This document shows, piece by piece, positions 1 to 11,740 of a stretch of 64,000 nucleotides of DNA. Both the position numbers and the translations under genes were made by a program. The number at the start of each line of letters is the position of its first letter. The first letter of the stretch is position 1. Below the pieces are notes generated by a model. The model was not told where the DNA came from and did not search any database. It saw only the letters and a program-made list of their open reading frames with translations. The DNA comes from Neoconidiobolus thromboides FSU 785 (taxonomy: Eukaryota; Entomophthoromycota; Entomophthoromycetes; Entomophthorales; Neoconidiobolaceae). The stretch spans positions 28,921 to 92,920 of the forward strand of contig MU626334.1 in the NCBI GenBank assembly GCA_025603075.1, in the 5' to 3' direction.

Positions 1-36
1 GAATTTTATATTGCAGTTACTAAAACAACTTTATAT

Positions 37-134
37 GGGGATGTTTTTTTAGTTTCATTACTTTTTCCATTTTTCAAGCGCTATTTGAGTGGAAAAATTG
101 TTAGTAAAATTCTTAAACATAAAGATATATATGC
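37..134 (+). mobile_element. MITE copy 1 (right end decayed)
   Basis: The left terminus GGGGATGT is preceded by ATAT and followed by the T-run, the TTTCATTAC segment, the central AAGCGCTATTTGAG and GTTAGTAAAATTCTTAAAC that define the family in this window. The right terminus (expected CATCCCC) has decayed into an AT-dinucleotide stretch, so the end is approximate. Confidence 0.75.
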
Positions 135-1019
135 ATACCTTTTAAATAGTTATAAAAATTTATATCAACATGATGCTTTGAATTTTAAATAACTTTAAAT
201 AATATATTTAAAATTATACAACTAAAAAATATTAAATTAAAATATAAAATTTTAAGTAATAAAAAGTTTATTTTTTTATCATGTTCATATATATAATTTT
301 TAAAAGAGCTTTCAAAAAAAAGTTTTATTCAAGAAAAATACAAAAAGACTTAAGCTTTTGATGTTATAATTTTTTAAATATTTATTAAAAAAATTTTGCT
401 GTATTAATCTAGTAGCATCTATTTTAAATAGGGGCTTTAATTAAAATTACCAAGTTGACAATATATATTTTTAGATAAGAATTCAGTAATATTAAAGTCA
501 ATTTATAAGATTTGTTAATACTAATTGATTTTATTACTGACAAATCACAACAAATATATGTCTGCATTTCAACTCTTATAATACAGCTAATTAGTTGTCC
601 CAATTAGCATAATCATAATAAGCCTAATCTAAAACTTTATTTATTTTACTTTTAATAGGTAGATGGAACAGTTATTAGTAAATTAATTAATTTTTGATTT
701 TTTTAAACTCATTTTTTTAACCAATCATATTTTAACTCCATTTAATTAATTTTAATTTTAATTAAATTCTATTATTTATTCTAGATATTCTAATTCATTA
801 TTTGATTATTGTTTTAGCTTTTAATAGATACTCTTTTCTTTGAGCTATTAAATAGTATATTTTAAGTAATAAATTACTTCTCAAAAATTAAAGCGAACAC
901 ATTAAAAAGTTTATTAATTTTCTAATTTAGTATAAAAAAATAGAATTAAAAGATAGAACTAATAATAAAAAAGATAATTTATATAATATAAATAAAAAAT
1001 TAAGATAAAATATTTGACT
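135..1019. other. Intergenic, AT-rich
   Basis: I see no open frame, tRNA or repeat unit. This stretch lies downstream of the phosphatase gene on the minus strand and would hold its 3' UTR and polyadenylation signal. Confidence 0.5.
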
Positions 1020-1745
1020 TCAATTAGTTCTAAACGATAAAATGGAACGTACATCATTAGTAAATCTTAAAGCATCTAAAAAGGGTAATAAATCTAATAA
1101 AGCTTGATCATGAGCGTCCTGATTATACCACGATTGTATTACAACTGAATTATTAGGATGTTTTTCAAATGCTCTTGGTGAGTTATCAATTAATAATACT
1201 TGTGATAAATCCGATTCTATTAAACTTAAATCTTTTATATATCCTTTATCTTCGTGTGCTATACAAGACTATATAATAGAATAAATTATTATGATTGGCA
1301 TTTCTCTTTTCTTGTAGATTAAAAATTACTAATTACTTACTTCTCTATATAATCGAACTTTAATTAAACTATGATCTGGATCTAAAAGGTCGATTACCGC
1401 GTTGGCATATTCTGACATTGAGGCGGTAAATATAGCTAATTTATACCATTCCCCCACTTTATTTAAGAAATATTCTACATGGGGTCTTTTATAAACATAA
1501 TAAAGAGCTGCATGTTTATCCATTAATACTTCAACCATATGATCACAATTTTTAGAACCTTTAGACGTTGAATGAATTAATGTTTCATCTAAATCTAATA
1601 CTAGCCATTTTTTTTCTAATTTAGGTTTTAAACCTTTACTTAATTTGAAGATTGGATTGGGTAAGATACCGATTTTATCTAATAGTCGTTTCCATTGATC
1701 TTTAGCCTTGGTACCTGTTGATCGTTCAGTTTCTAATTTTAACAT
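1020..1745 (-). CDS. Nem1/CTDNEP1-like HAD protein phosphatase
   Basis: There are two exons, 1745-1341 and 1268-1020, joined across a 72-bp GTAAGT...AG intron, giving 217 aa. The catalytic HAD/FCP1-homology signature [12 protein letters not shown] lies at residues 48-59 with nucleophile D51 and D53. The downstream IFTASM.EYA segment, the GYIKDLSLI segment and [11 protein letters not shown] complete the fold, and the end runs [11 protein letters not shown]...DVRSIL as in Nem1. Nem1 family members are ER/nuclear-envelope phosphatases that act with Spo7 on the lipin Pah1; that role is inferred from family membership. Oddity: the N-terminus before the motif is only about 45 residues and has no membrane helix, unlike yeast Nem1, so either an upstream exon is missed or this is a soluble SCP-like relative. 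Confidence 0.85.
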
Positions 1746-3048
1746 GTTGAATTGAAATTATTGAAAAACAGTTAATTTTATTTACTTTTAATTAAATTTA
1801 ATCACTTTAGAAAATAAACGTGACCAACCAATCAAACTTTTCAATTTATAGCCTAAACCCTATTTGTTTAATTGCTTGTTTTTTAGTAATTAAACCCAAT
1901 TTACTTAGTTGGGATGAAATGGATTTGCCCAATATTTAACTCGGAATTCAATAATAGTTTAGAAACTTAGTACATGTTAAATAGAATTAATAACTATTGG
2001 TTTTATTATTATTAATGTATAAATATATGCTATGTTTTTATGATGAGCTACTGATAGATGGCATCTATCTTTATATATCTGTATAGTAGAGTTACAATCT
2101 TCACTTATTTGTATATCGAACTTTTTTCTATTTTGTTAATTAGCTTTTAGTAAAAAAAGTATGTTATAATTTATTTTGAAATAATTTTAAATTAAGTTAA
2201 TTAATAAAATACAATTTTACTTTTATTTTAAAATTGCTCTTAAATAGAATAAATATTTTTCAAAGGTTAACCTCAATAACAAGTGCGCGTGGTAATGTTT
2301 AAACTATAAACTAAATGAATATCAAACAATAAAAGTATAAATTTTTTAATATAATCATTATGCTTGATCTTTCAATATTAAATGCTTTTAGATTTTAAAT
2401 GGGATGAATCATAAACTCATAAATAAAATAAAACCTCTTAATTTTTTTAGCATTAATTTATTACAAATAATAGTTTCGGTATTTGGTGTATCAATTTAAA
2501 TGCCATTATTATAAAAGCATTTATTTTCATTTATCATATCAAGTTAACTACAATTGATATGTGACTACTATCTTTGTATTACTGATTAAACTAGTATATT
2601 GTACATTATAACAGATTGTATGGCATTTATTACTTCTGTTTACAAAATAAAACTTTATTAAGCAATTTATCACATTTAAATGATTTGAATATTTCGGATT
2701 TATGCCATAAATCAAATTTAGTTTTATTATCAACTATTGCAATTGTTGCAACTCACATTAATTTTTTTAGTGCTAATTTTTATAACCAATATGTTAGTTT
2801 TATTAGTTTTTTGAACCTCAATTTATAAATTTTGGTCAATTTGAGTAGATTTTTCTTCTTAAATAAAAGGTTAAATAGTTCATAAAAGAGCTATGAAAGT
2901 TGTATAGGGCATAAAAATCAAATCCATTTGTTTCATGCACTGACTTTTTTAAAGGCGACTTTTGTCTCAATATATAATAAAGAAAGTATATAAAGAGCCA
3001 AACCAATACTGAAAATAGAAACAAGTCAATCAAAAATCAAAATCAATT
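1746..3048. other. Intergenic between divergent genes
   Basis: The region separates the minus-strand phosphatase and the plus-strand RGS gene, so it must contain both promoters. Small open frames near 2.55-3.03 kb have no recognisable composition or family and look fortuitous. No repeat of the MITE family is present. Confidence 0.5.
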
Positions 3049-4026
3049 ATGATATTATCAACTAAAAAAATATTCAATTATTTTGAAAATCCACCCAGTG
3101 GGGATCTTGCGGTAGCTAAATTAAATGTGTTAAAAGCAATTTTACGTCGAGAAACGGAAGAACCTATAACTTTAGAAGAATATATACGATTTGTAAAACA
3201 TATATTAAAGAGTCCTGAGTATATCAATTTTTTAGAATGGTATACTCATTATCAAGAAAAATTTGAACGCTTGCCATTAAGTGAAAAAAAAAAGGTTCCT
3301 CTTCCTCCCACTGTTCAAGTAGGAGATAATTCGGTCCAATATAGTTTTGAAAAAAAAGAAATTAGTGAATCAAGCTCCGCTTCAAGTACAGATGTAGATG
3401 TAACCCAAATGCCACTAACTAATGAAATTGAATACTTTAAAAGGGAGTTTTTAAATTATGAATCTGAAAATGGATTAAATATTAATTCTTTGATTAAAAG
3501 AAAAGTATTAACTAATTTAAGTCAAACTACTCATCCAGAAGCTTTACGTGAGTTAGAAGATGAAATTTTAAAAGAATTGAGTTTAAATTCGATCGATAGA
3601 TTTTTAAAATATTCCGTTTATAGTGTTAATTATGGGCGTGCTTATTTTGTTATATTATTTAACCATATATTCTTTCTTTGTATTGGTATCGCTTTAATGT
3701 TCGTTTTATTTTACTGTATTTATGGAGAAGATAGATTATTTAAATCTTATTATGATACAAACTATTGGTATCGTATTATACCCATGTATTTCTTGAACAT
3801 GGGGCTATTTGGTTTATTTTTTTTAAATATGAGAATTTGTCCAGTAATGTATGCTTCTCGTATTAAAATGGTACCTCAAGATAAGACCCCTATCTTATAT
3901 AATCGTATCTTTGGTAAAGTAGAAGATCCTCTTGTAATTAGAATGCAATGGAAATTATTATTGAAATTAATCATTGGGTCCTTCGTTGTTTCAATGATTA
4001 TTAATACTATATTTTTCATGATTTAA
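3049..4026 (+). CDS. RGS-domain protein with C-terminal membrane helices
   Basis: Intronless, 325 aa. The first part (about residues 38-190) reads as a split RGS-type domain of the fungal kind: ITLEEYIRFVK and FLEWYTHYQEKFERLP, a low-complexity Ser/Asp linker (105-118), then EYFKREF...THPEALRELEDEILKEL and IDRFLKYSV. Three hydrophobic segments follow at about 200-224, 243-262 and 303-324. RGS domains accelerate GTP hydrolysis by G-alpha subunits; the membrane tail would anchor it. Fungal Rax1, partner of Rax2, has the same RGS-plus-TM layout, and a Rax2 gene is in this window, but the sequence looks closer to another fungal RGS-TM family, so I do not assign rax1. A decayed paralogue lies 1.4 kb downstream. 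Confidence 0.7.
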   Translation: MILSTKKIFNYFENPPSGDLAVAKLNVLKAILRRETEEPITLEEYIRFVKHILKSPEYINFLEWYTHYQEKFERLPLSEKKKVPLPPTVQVGDNSVQYSFEKKEISESSSASSTDVDVTQMPLTNEIEYFKREFLNYESENGLNINSLIKRKVLTNLSQTTHPEALRELEDEILKELSLNSIDRFLKYSVYSVNYGRAYFVILFNHIFFLCIGIALMFVLFYCIYGEDRLFKSYYDTNYWYRIIPMYFLNMGLFGLFFLNMRICPVMYASRIKMVPQDKTPILYNRIFGKVEDPLVIRMQWKLLLKLIIGSFVVSMIINTIFFMI

Positions 4027-5447
4027 AGCAAGCCATCAGTGTACCTTTAAGCATGTCTTATTCTAATCTTACATCATTTAAAATAATTTACTATTTATTA
4101 TTATCTTTATAAATAAACTTAATACTATAAATTTATACTATTTTATAATATTTTTTCTCATTGTTTTAATATTAAGACTAATATTGTAGTTTTATGCGAA
4201 TCAATTGTTCTTATAGTGTAAACTCGCAGTATAGTTTAATTTTAGAGAACATCTTACAATCAAATGTATTTTATTGTTTATAATTTGTAGTTAACTTTAT
4301 TTAATATGAATTTAGCGATCTAAAAAAGCCATAGTTCTTAAAATCATATTAAAAACAGCAAAGGACGTCTAGTTACAAGCTGTCCTATGTATGACCTTAT
4401 TGTTCGAATTAAAAGCCTTGACGGAGTTTGTTTTATTTAATCCAAGACTGAAAGTATTAAATTAATTTTTATTTAGTTTTTTCTTAGTTTATTAAATAAG
4501 TGAGTAAGTTTAAAAGCTTAGTTGAAATCAAAAATAAACTTTTTTATCTTTTTTTTGACCATTTACTATGTAGAATAAATTCTGAAATGTTTTTTTAACT
4601 CTGAGTACTGAATCTTTCAAATTTTAATGTTTGGGTGAGCCATGGTGTCAAAGTTATTTCATGTCAATTGGATCAACATCTTTCTGAAATTCAATATTCA
4701 AAGGGTCAATTTGATTTAAACCATGCAAGTAGAGTTCGTTATGGTTCTATCTTGATTTAAAATTATATATGAACAGAGTTCGCTCATAGTATTCAAGTGC
4801 TTAAATAAATACTAGAGAGAAAAACGTCCTAACAGGTTATAAAATTAAGCAAAAAAGTAATTTTTTTGTAGCACTTAGTGCTTAGTTCGGAATTTTTGCT
4901 AAAAATCTAAAAAAATTGAACTATTTTTAAACTAACTTCCATATTATTAATAATAGTAATAATCGGATTTGATATTTTCGTTTTATCCTTTCTCATCTGT
5001 TTTTGAATATTAAAAAACACCTCAATATACAAGTTAGGATACTTTTTTTTATTAGAGGGTAGAGTTGTTGCAGCTTTTTTGCGACTTAATTAATCGTTGA
5101 TTTAAGAGTAAGATACAAATAAAATCAGATTAAACTTAAAAATTATATATCAAAAAAATTTACAAGACGATGATTGACTCTAATAATTAATACAACCTGG
5201 GTTGTAATAGGATTGTAACAACTGAAGTCACAGTTTCAATATTTGAGTTTTATTAAATACAAGCAGTTTATTTTGAAAATAAACTCAAAAAATTATGCTA
5301 AAATCCAAATAGATGACTTGAATCATAAATTTTCATACATGAGGTTTTATTTGATGGAATGTTGATATTTTTTACACTTACACATTTTATTAAATTTCAA
5401 ATAATATAAATAAACTAAATGATGGGATTATCTACTTTTTTTATTCC
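4027..5447. other. Intergenic between RGS gene and its dead paralogue
   Basis: No supported gene or RNA. The duplication that made the downstream pseudogene presumably spanned part of this stretch, but I could not see an extended nucleotide match outside the coding part. Confidence 0.4.
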
Positions 5448-6423
5448 ATGAAGTTTGATAATTTTATTACTCGATTTATTAAACCCAATCTGACAGATGA
5501 CATGTATATATTAAATAGTTAACTATTATGTTCCACTTTATTGAGATAAATACTCTCCAATCATCTTTGACAAATATTCTCACTATGTAACACGCATTTT
5601 AAAGCTGCCGCATTATATCAAATTTCCATAATAGTACACCAAGTATCAAATAAAATTTGAGCAGCTATCGTCTAGGCAATAAAAATGATATTGTTCACCC
5701 AAAGGAATTGATATTGAAAAAAAAATCATAAATATACCATGGGTAGGGATCAATGCATAAAAAATGGAACAATCTATCATCTTGTTAAAGAGCCTTTTTT
5801 ATTACTTTTACATTACAATATTGAATACTTTAAATTATTATTTTTTGATAAAGGCTCTGAATGTTTACTTAACACTGATCCAAAGTTAAAACGTAAAATA
5901 GCGAGTTTATTATGTTTTAAAAAACGTCTAGAAGCTTTAAGAGAGTTGGAACAAGCTGTATTAAAGGAACTGAGTTTAATAGCGATTAAATCCTTTTTAA
6001 ATTACTCATGTCATAATGCTAATTGCGGGCTTATCTATTTAATTTTATCGTTTAACTATATGGGGATGTATTTTTGTGTTTAAGAATTTTACTAACAATC
6101 TTTCTACTTAAATAGCGCTTAAAAAATGGAAAAGTAATGAAATCAAAAAAAACATCCCCATATGTTGATGTTAACCTTTGAGGTAGTATTTTTATTATGT
6201 CTATTATTTATAGTTTATGAACATCCGTTTTTCCTACCTTATTATGAGCCTAGCTATTTGTATCGAATTATGCCTATTTATTTAGCCAATCTTAGTATGT
6301 TTGATATTATTACTTCAAATAACAAGTTTTGTCCAATATTATATATTACTAATTATAGGCTATATCAAAAAGTAATAAATCACTGGCATATAATTATAAA
6401 CTTGGAAAAGTAATAGATGATAT
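5448..6423 (+). pseudogene. Decayed RGS-TM paralogue interrupted by a MITE
   Basis: Translated piecewise, this stretch follows the intact RGS protein from end to end. An ATG at 5448 opens MKFDNF...RFIKPNLTDDM. The stretch near 5.56-5.69 kb reads YSHYVTRILK, then YTKYQIKFEQL after two stop codons. From about 5.82 kb come EYFKLLFF, EALRELEQAVLKELSL and SFLNYS. A 98-bp MITE with ATAT repeats (6062-6159) splits the first membrane helix. Past it, VVFLLCLLFIVY, YEPSYLYRIMPIYLANL and CPILY match the intact TM region, then a frame change leads to LGKVIDDM at the point where a second MITE fragment begins. Multiple stops, frameshifts and the insertion make it non-functional. Confidence 0.85.
6062..6159 (-). 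mobile_element. MITE copy 2, inside the RGS pseudogene
   Basis: A complete 98-bp element, GGGGATGTA...ACATCCCC, is flanked on both sides by ATAT (6058-6061 and 6160-6163). Removing the element plus one ATAT restores the alignment to the intact RGS gene on either side, which makes this the best evidence in the window that the family inserts as a discrete unit. Confidence 0.9.
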
Positions 6424-6465
6424 GGCAGTGTTTTTTTTGACTTCATCACTTTTTCTAATTATTTT
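6424..6465 (+). mobile_element. MITE fragment (left part only)
   Basis: ATAT, then GGCAGTG and the T-run, GACTTCATCACTTTTTC as in the left part of the family, after which similarity fades. It abuts the 3' end of the recognisable RGS pseudogene. Confidence 0.6.
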
Positions 6466-7389
6466 TTTGTTTTAAATATTAAAGAGCTACTGACATCAAA
6501 GTTATTGAGTTCAATCTTTCTGAGCTTAACTAAACTCAGTTCATTATAGTTTTTAGATAATATGACGTTTAATAAAATAACTAGTATCCTTTTTATCCTA
6601 AAGTATTCTTAGCTCTATTAACTTATGACGATTTACTATAAATTTCATTGAACTTTAAATATCAGTAATAAAAGCAACAGCATTAATTAATATTAGTTGA
6701 AAGGATAGTAATAAAAATGATGAGTAAACAAATTATTGATCTATTGCTTTGGTTAATATCCTTTTGCTATTTCAAAAAAAATTCAACTAGCCAATCCATC
6801 TTCAGTTAATGATTATTGAAAGTTAAAATTGAAGCTTAATTAAAATTAAGCTAATATAGGAGCGTGAGTAGAGCTATGATTATAAACAAAGTTTAGCTTT
6901 AAGGCTTTCATTAACAATAGTTAAAAGCAATTAAGTGCTTGAATTTTATATATTTGATAATTTTATTTTATTATATTTAATCTTAAAGTTCAATTTCCAA
7001 GCATTTGATATACAGGGGTGTTTTTTTAAGATTTTTATTAATAAATTGTCCAGATTCATTGCATAAAAAATCAGAAAATTAAACTAAAATGAAATCTCTA
7101 TATTAACTAGGATGTTTTAATCTAGTTATTATTTTTCTAATTGATTTTTCAATAGTAATTCTTTACCATATAGAAATAAATTGTTTTGTTAAGAGACTTA
7201 TCTGATATTATAAATTTAATATTTAAAAAGTAAATAAAAAAGAAAGTTGAAAAGACATTTCATTTAATTTTTCAAACAGTTGAAATACTCAATCGGATAT
7301 TTTTACATGACAGAAGAGGCAAAGTCCATTAGTTAAGCACCAACTTTTAGTATAGCAAACGTTATTCTTTATTATTATTATTATTATTA
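6466..7389. other. Intergenic, AT-rich
   Basis: It probably includes the unrecognisable 3' remainder of the RGS pseudogene at its left. A short GGGGTGTTTTTTT string near 7018 resembles a MITE end but has no matching body. A TTA trinucleotide run lies just before the Ssr4-like stop codon. Confidence 0.4.
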
Positions 7390-9030
7390 TTATAATGCAA
7401 TTATATTAACATTATCATCACTTTGTAGTTCAGCATTATTGACTGGCTTGATAGGAATTCTACGATCTGAAAGTGGGCCAAAAATCGCTTCAATTTGATG
7501 TTTGCTTTTACTTAGTAGCTAAAATAATTTAATTAAATATTTAATTGGTGATATTACCTATTTACGTTTACCTCTGCTTGAGTACAATGTTTAAGTTCAT
7601 TGAATTGCTTATTTAGTAAGCTAGATAAATTTGTCTGTGATCTATCATGTTCTTTTTTAACTCGTTTGATATCTTCAATGTCTTTTTTATATTTTATCTA
7701 ATAAAAAATGTAATTACTTTTACTTCCTTTTGTGCTAGTTAATTTCTTACCAAAAACTCATCCAATTTTACCTTATTAGCTGGTAGTTTAATTTCTTTAA
7801 TATCCTCTATTTAAATTCAATAGGCATAAAATTATTATTATAGTTGTTAAACTATCTTACTTTGAATTCGACTACATGGAATTGGGTCAAATATTTCAGC
7901 TACCATGTCATGGTTCCTTTTATATCTCTGAGTAGCAACATCTTTTATATTTACTAAATCAAGATCATCTAATTTAAAATAAATTAAGTAAACAAACAAA
8001 CAAAAAAAATTTCCATTCACCTCCATAAATAACCTTTAAATTAGGTTGGATAGCAGCCAACTGTTGAGCGTGAGACATAGCAGGATCATTAGGGTTTCTG
8101 TTCTGCAAAAATTCATAAGCCAAAACTCATTAGAACCAAAGAATAACTCTTACCATTTTATTCATATTATCCATTGGATTCATAGAAATTCTATCTGACA
8201 AATAATTATTTCTTTTAATTTTATATGGGTTATTTTTAATTTCTCCTCCTTTTAACAAATTATTCTTTAAATGCTGTACATTTTGAAGGTTATTTTGATA
8301 AGGCATAATAGGTGCTAAATTCGATCCAGGTTTTAAATTTCTAGCTGCTAGCATAGGATTATAACTTTGATACATCGCTGCTTTATCCATAAAATTGGTA
8401 CTAGCTAATTAAAACGTTAAGCAAATGCTAAAGTTTGGTTTAATGAATTAAATTGATTACCGTCCGAGTTATGGGATAAATAATGAAACAATTGTAATTG
8501 AACTTCTTTTTTATTATCTAAAACAAATCGTCTGCGTATCATACTACTATCACTTCTTCCTGGTAAACAACCTTCTTTTTTTTCATATATAAGTAACTCC
8601 TTGATTAATGTTTTAATAAGCTAATTTCATTAATAATATTTTTTACTTTGCCATCTGGTAAATTAATAGAAGTACGTTTTTCTTGATCTCTCCACTCAAT
8701 ACTAAATTGACAATTTACTTAGTTACTAAAAATGATCAAATATAAATAATCTTTACCCATCTGGTGGTGAAGGGTTTAAATTAACAGGCATAAACATGAG
8801 AAAACATTGGCCATCTAAAATGATTAATCATCTGTTTTAAATTACAATGATAATTGTTGAAATTTACCGTTAGGAGTAGTAAGTTCTTTCCAAGCAAAAG
8901 CCAATTTTTCAGCTACGCCTGAAGCTTTATTTAAAGTATCACAAGCACTTTGATAAACCATTTTTTGTCGGATTATTGGATAATTGATATCCGCTACTAA
9001 ATACATTCTTAATACTTGGGGATTACTCAT
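7390..9030 (-). CDS. Ssr4-like SWI/SNF and RSC complex subunit
   Basis: There are ten exons: 9030-8868, 8814-8757, 8701-8647, 8620-8461, 8404-8154, 8102-8021, 7968-7861, 7806-7751, 7697-7572 and 7518-7390. They give 395 aa with every junction in phase. The N-terminal block has VAEKLAFAWKELTTP, FLMFMPVNLNPSPPDG, ELLIYEKKEGCLPGRS and RRRFVLDNKKEVQLQLFHYL. This follows the pattern of the fungal Ssr4 domain (formerly DUF1750): DG...LVW, then L.IY.H..G..PG....RRR..L and LFHY. The C-terminal part has DDLDLVNIKDVATQRYKRNH, like the LDxVTPREIAxxRYxxNH helix of Ssr4. Ssr4 is a shared SWI/SNF-RSC subunit in fission yeast. The acceptor for exon 4 is uncertain: using 8599 instead of 8620 removes seven residues. 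The assignment is by pattern from memory. Confidence 0.7.
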
Positions 9031-9313
9031 GATTTAAAAGTTTTGATGTTGAATAGTTTTTTTTCAAAAAAAAACTAAATCTTAATTTGTTTTTTTGGGT
9101 TCTTGAATATTTTTATTGCAAAAATAAACTTTTGTTCACTTTATCGATTTTTTTAGGATTAAAAATTAAAAATAATAGATAAGTAATAATTTAAACTTAG
9201 TTTTTAGTTTATTAAACGTTGATAAATAAATGAAGTTTCGAAACTATTCAATTTTAAAGAACACTATTAAAAACACTGAATGATATCAATTCAGCTTTTA
9301 AATCGGATGTAGC

Positions 9314-9691
9314 TTACTTTTTTTTAGCATTATCTAAGCTGAGACCAACATCCACTTGTTTTCCATAAATATTGTGTTTATGGAGCTTTTCAAACTCCAG
9401 TATATGCTTGATGGCAATCTCGTTTTCATGAAACCTTATAAAACAATAATACCCATATTGATTTCTTTTTGGGTTAAATTTTTTCTAATAATAATTAGTT
9501 AATAGTTAATTTTTTGATTATAGTTCAATTACTAATGGTTTGATATGAGCGATTTCACCAAATTGAGAAAAGTAATCCTTTAATAGATTGGGTTCTATAT
9601 AGTCATATTAATTGATTGTTTCCTGTTACTGTCATTAAACTTTACCTTGATATAAATATTTACTCAATCGACCCACGAATAACTTTGACAT
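9314..9691 (-). CDS. Small single-RRM RNA-binding protein
   Basis: Three exons, 9691-9646, 9594-9533 and 9484-9314, encode 92 aa. RNP2 is KLFVGRL at residues 3-9. RNP1 is the degenerate YGYYCFIRF in exon 3, with FSQFGEIAHIKP between as the beta2-beta3 turn. It is essentially one RRM and nothing else, ending in a Lys run. An alternative GTAAGC donor overlaps the stop, so a longer isoform with a further exon cannot be excluded. Which RNA it binds cannot be told. It is divergent from the dehydrogenase gene, with about 210 bp between start codons. Confidence 0.75.
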
Positions 9692-9900
9692 AAAATAAAA
9701 AAAGTGAAAAAAGTGCTTCTAAAAAAAGTTGCAAAATTCTTTATCTCATAAATTCAAACAAATTCCTCCCATCAACGTCACCTGAAAATAAGATAACTTA
9801 AAATTCAAATCTAACTAAGGAATTAAATACCATAAATTATGAAAATGGAATTGACTTTGATTACCTTTTTATACCTTTACTTTTTAAGTTATAAAATAAA
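9692..9900. promoter_or_regulatory. Shared divergent promoter region
   Basis: These 209 bp separate the start codons of the RRM gene (-) and the hydroxyacyl-CoA dehydrogenase gene (+). The only space available for both promoters is here; I recognise no specific factor site. Confidence 0.45.
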
Positions 9901-11023
9901 ATGTTACCTATTCTTAAGACTCAACTTCAACCAAGTTTAAAAACCAATTTCACTAAAACATTACTTCGTTGTTTAAGCAGCCAAACTCAAGACATCAAAA
10001 AAGTCGTTGTAATTGGAGCTGGCTTAATGGGTAGTGGTATTGTACAAGTATCTAGTCAAAGTGGCTATAAAGTGGTTATGGTAGATCAAAGCTCAGATGC
10101 CTTAAAGAAAGGAGAAGGGATAATTCGAGGGTCCTTAGCCAGAGTAGCTAAAAAAAAGTATACTGAAGAATCGGAACAAAAAGCATTTATTGAAAAAGTG
10201 AGCACCAATTACAGCGTATCTAATGATTTGACAAGTTCCTTAAAAGACAGTGATTTAGTTATTGAAGCTATTGTTGAAAATTTAGAAGTGAAACAAAAGT
10301 TGTTTAAATTATTAGATGAAAATAGTCCACAAAATACTATCTTTTGTTCCAATACTTCTTCTTTACCAATCAATCAAATCTCTCAGTTAGTTAATAGGAA
10401 AGATAGATTTGCTGGTTTACATTTTTTTAATCCAGTACCACAAATGAAATTAGTCGAAGTGATTTCGGGTGAAAACACTAGTAAAGAGGTAATTCAAAAT
10501 CTTACCAATTATTGTAAAGCTATTGGTAAAACCCCTATTCAATGCAAAGATACTCCTGGGTAAGTTTAATTTATTATTAGTATATTTTAGTAATTTTAAT
10601 GATTTTACTGCTAGATTTATTGTCAACCGTCTCCTTGTACCTTATATGCTCGAAGCTGTTAGATTACATGAAAGAGGAGATGCTACCATTGAAGATATTG
10701 ATATCGGTATGAAACTAGGTGCAGGATATCCAATGGGGCCTTTTGAATTAATGGATGTAAGTAATTAGTTATAATATTATATAATAATATGATAAGACAA
10801 TACAATAATATTAATAGCTTTATAATAATATATTAATATTATACTATTTTAGTACGTTGGATTAGACACTTTACAATTTATTACTAAACAATGGTATGAT
10901 TCTAATCCCCATTTACAAGGAGATAAATTAATTACTCCAAGTGAAACGATCCAAAAATTAGTCAGCGAAGGCAATCTTGGTCGTAAATCTGGTAAAGGTT
11001 TTTATGATTATTCCAAAAAATAA
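9901..11023 (+). CDS. Mitochondrial short-chain L-3-hydroxyacyl-CoA dehydrogenase
   Basis: Three exons, 9901-10559, 10615-10756 and 10853-11023, encode 323 aa, the usual HADH size. A basic, Ser/Thr-rich presequence (about residues 1-31) suggests mitochondrial import. The Rossmann NAD motif [10 protein letters not shown] lies at 37-46. The catalytic dyad is H174 in GLHFFNPVP and E186 in KLVEVI. DTPGFIVNRL crosses the first intron and [11 protein letters not shown] precedes the second. The C-terminal helical domain ends [11 protein letters not shown]. The family oxidises (S)-3-hydroxyacyl-CoA with NAD+ in beta-oxidation, and some members reduce acetoacetyl-CoA instead. All key residues are present. 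Confidence 0.93.
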
Positions 11024-11740
11024 ATTTGATATATGAGCATATGTATTATAAAGTAGATTTTACATTTATTCATATTTATAATTTAAGATTATTTTAATTG
11101 AAAGTTGGATTTGCATTAATCCATAGATGATGACGTAAAGACAAGGTTCTATTTTAACTATATGAGTGATAATCTAGCCAACATTAAGTAGAATATAATA
11201 TAATATTCAATAACGAACTATAATATAATAATAAATTGGGATGTATTTTTGTGTTTAAGAGCTTTACTACCAAATTTTCCTCTCAAATAGCGCTTAAAAA
11301 ATGGAAAAAATAATGAAGTCAAAAAAAACATTCCCAAATGCTATACTATTTGAAAAATTAGAGCCTATCTGAAGGACGGCTTTATTAATATAGAGTTGAC
11401 TTGATTCTCAGTTGTTTTTTAATATCCATATCCTATATAATTTTGACTAAATATAAAGCAACTAGTTTCAAAAATACTGATATCAGTATATTATATTAAA
11501 TTGCTACGGTTGATGCATAAGAATTACTTTATTTAAACCTTCTTTAATCATTAAACCCTCATTTTTTATATATACAAAGCATAAATGATTCTTTTAGCCT
11601 CTAAAACCCTATCAGAAATCTATGGAGAGAATAGCTAGTCCTTAATTTTCTTAAATTCAAAAACTGAAGAGCTTTATGTTTATTAGTTTGGAATATAAAA
11701 ACTAGGTAGATAGTTTCAAGAAGACAGAAAATCGAGTAGA
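11024..11740. other. Intergenic with one MITE
   Basis: Apart from MITE copy 3 nothing is supported. Confidence 0.4.
11237..11335 (-). mobile_element. MITE copy 3
   Basis: A 99-bp element with AAAT repeats at 11233-11236 and 11336-11339. The first terminal G is changed to T, and the right end is CATTCCC. Confidence 0.85.

Noticed and set aside
2548-3033. Short open frames on both strands before the RGS gene
   Set aside because: No start context, domain or codon pattern; overlapping frames on both strands in AT-rich DNA arise by chance.
3049-4026. Naming the RGS protein rax1 because rax2 is in the same window
   Set aside because: Architecture fits but the sequence motifs look closer to another fungal RGS-TM family, and the two genes are 52 kb apart.
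7015-7080. GGGGTGTTTTTTTAAG resembling a MITE left end
   Set aside because: No central segment, right end or flanking repeat could be matched.
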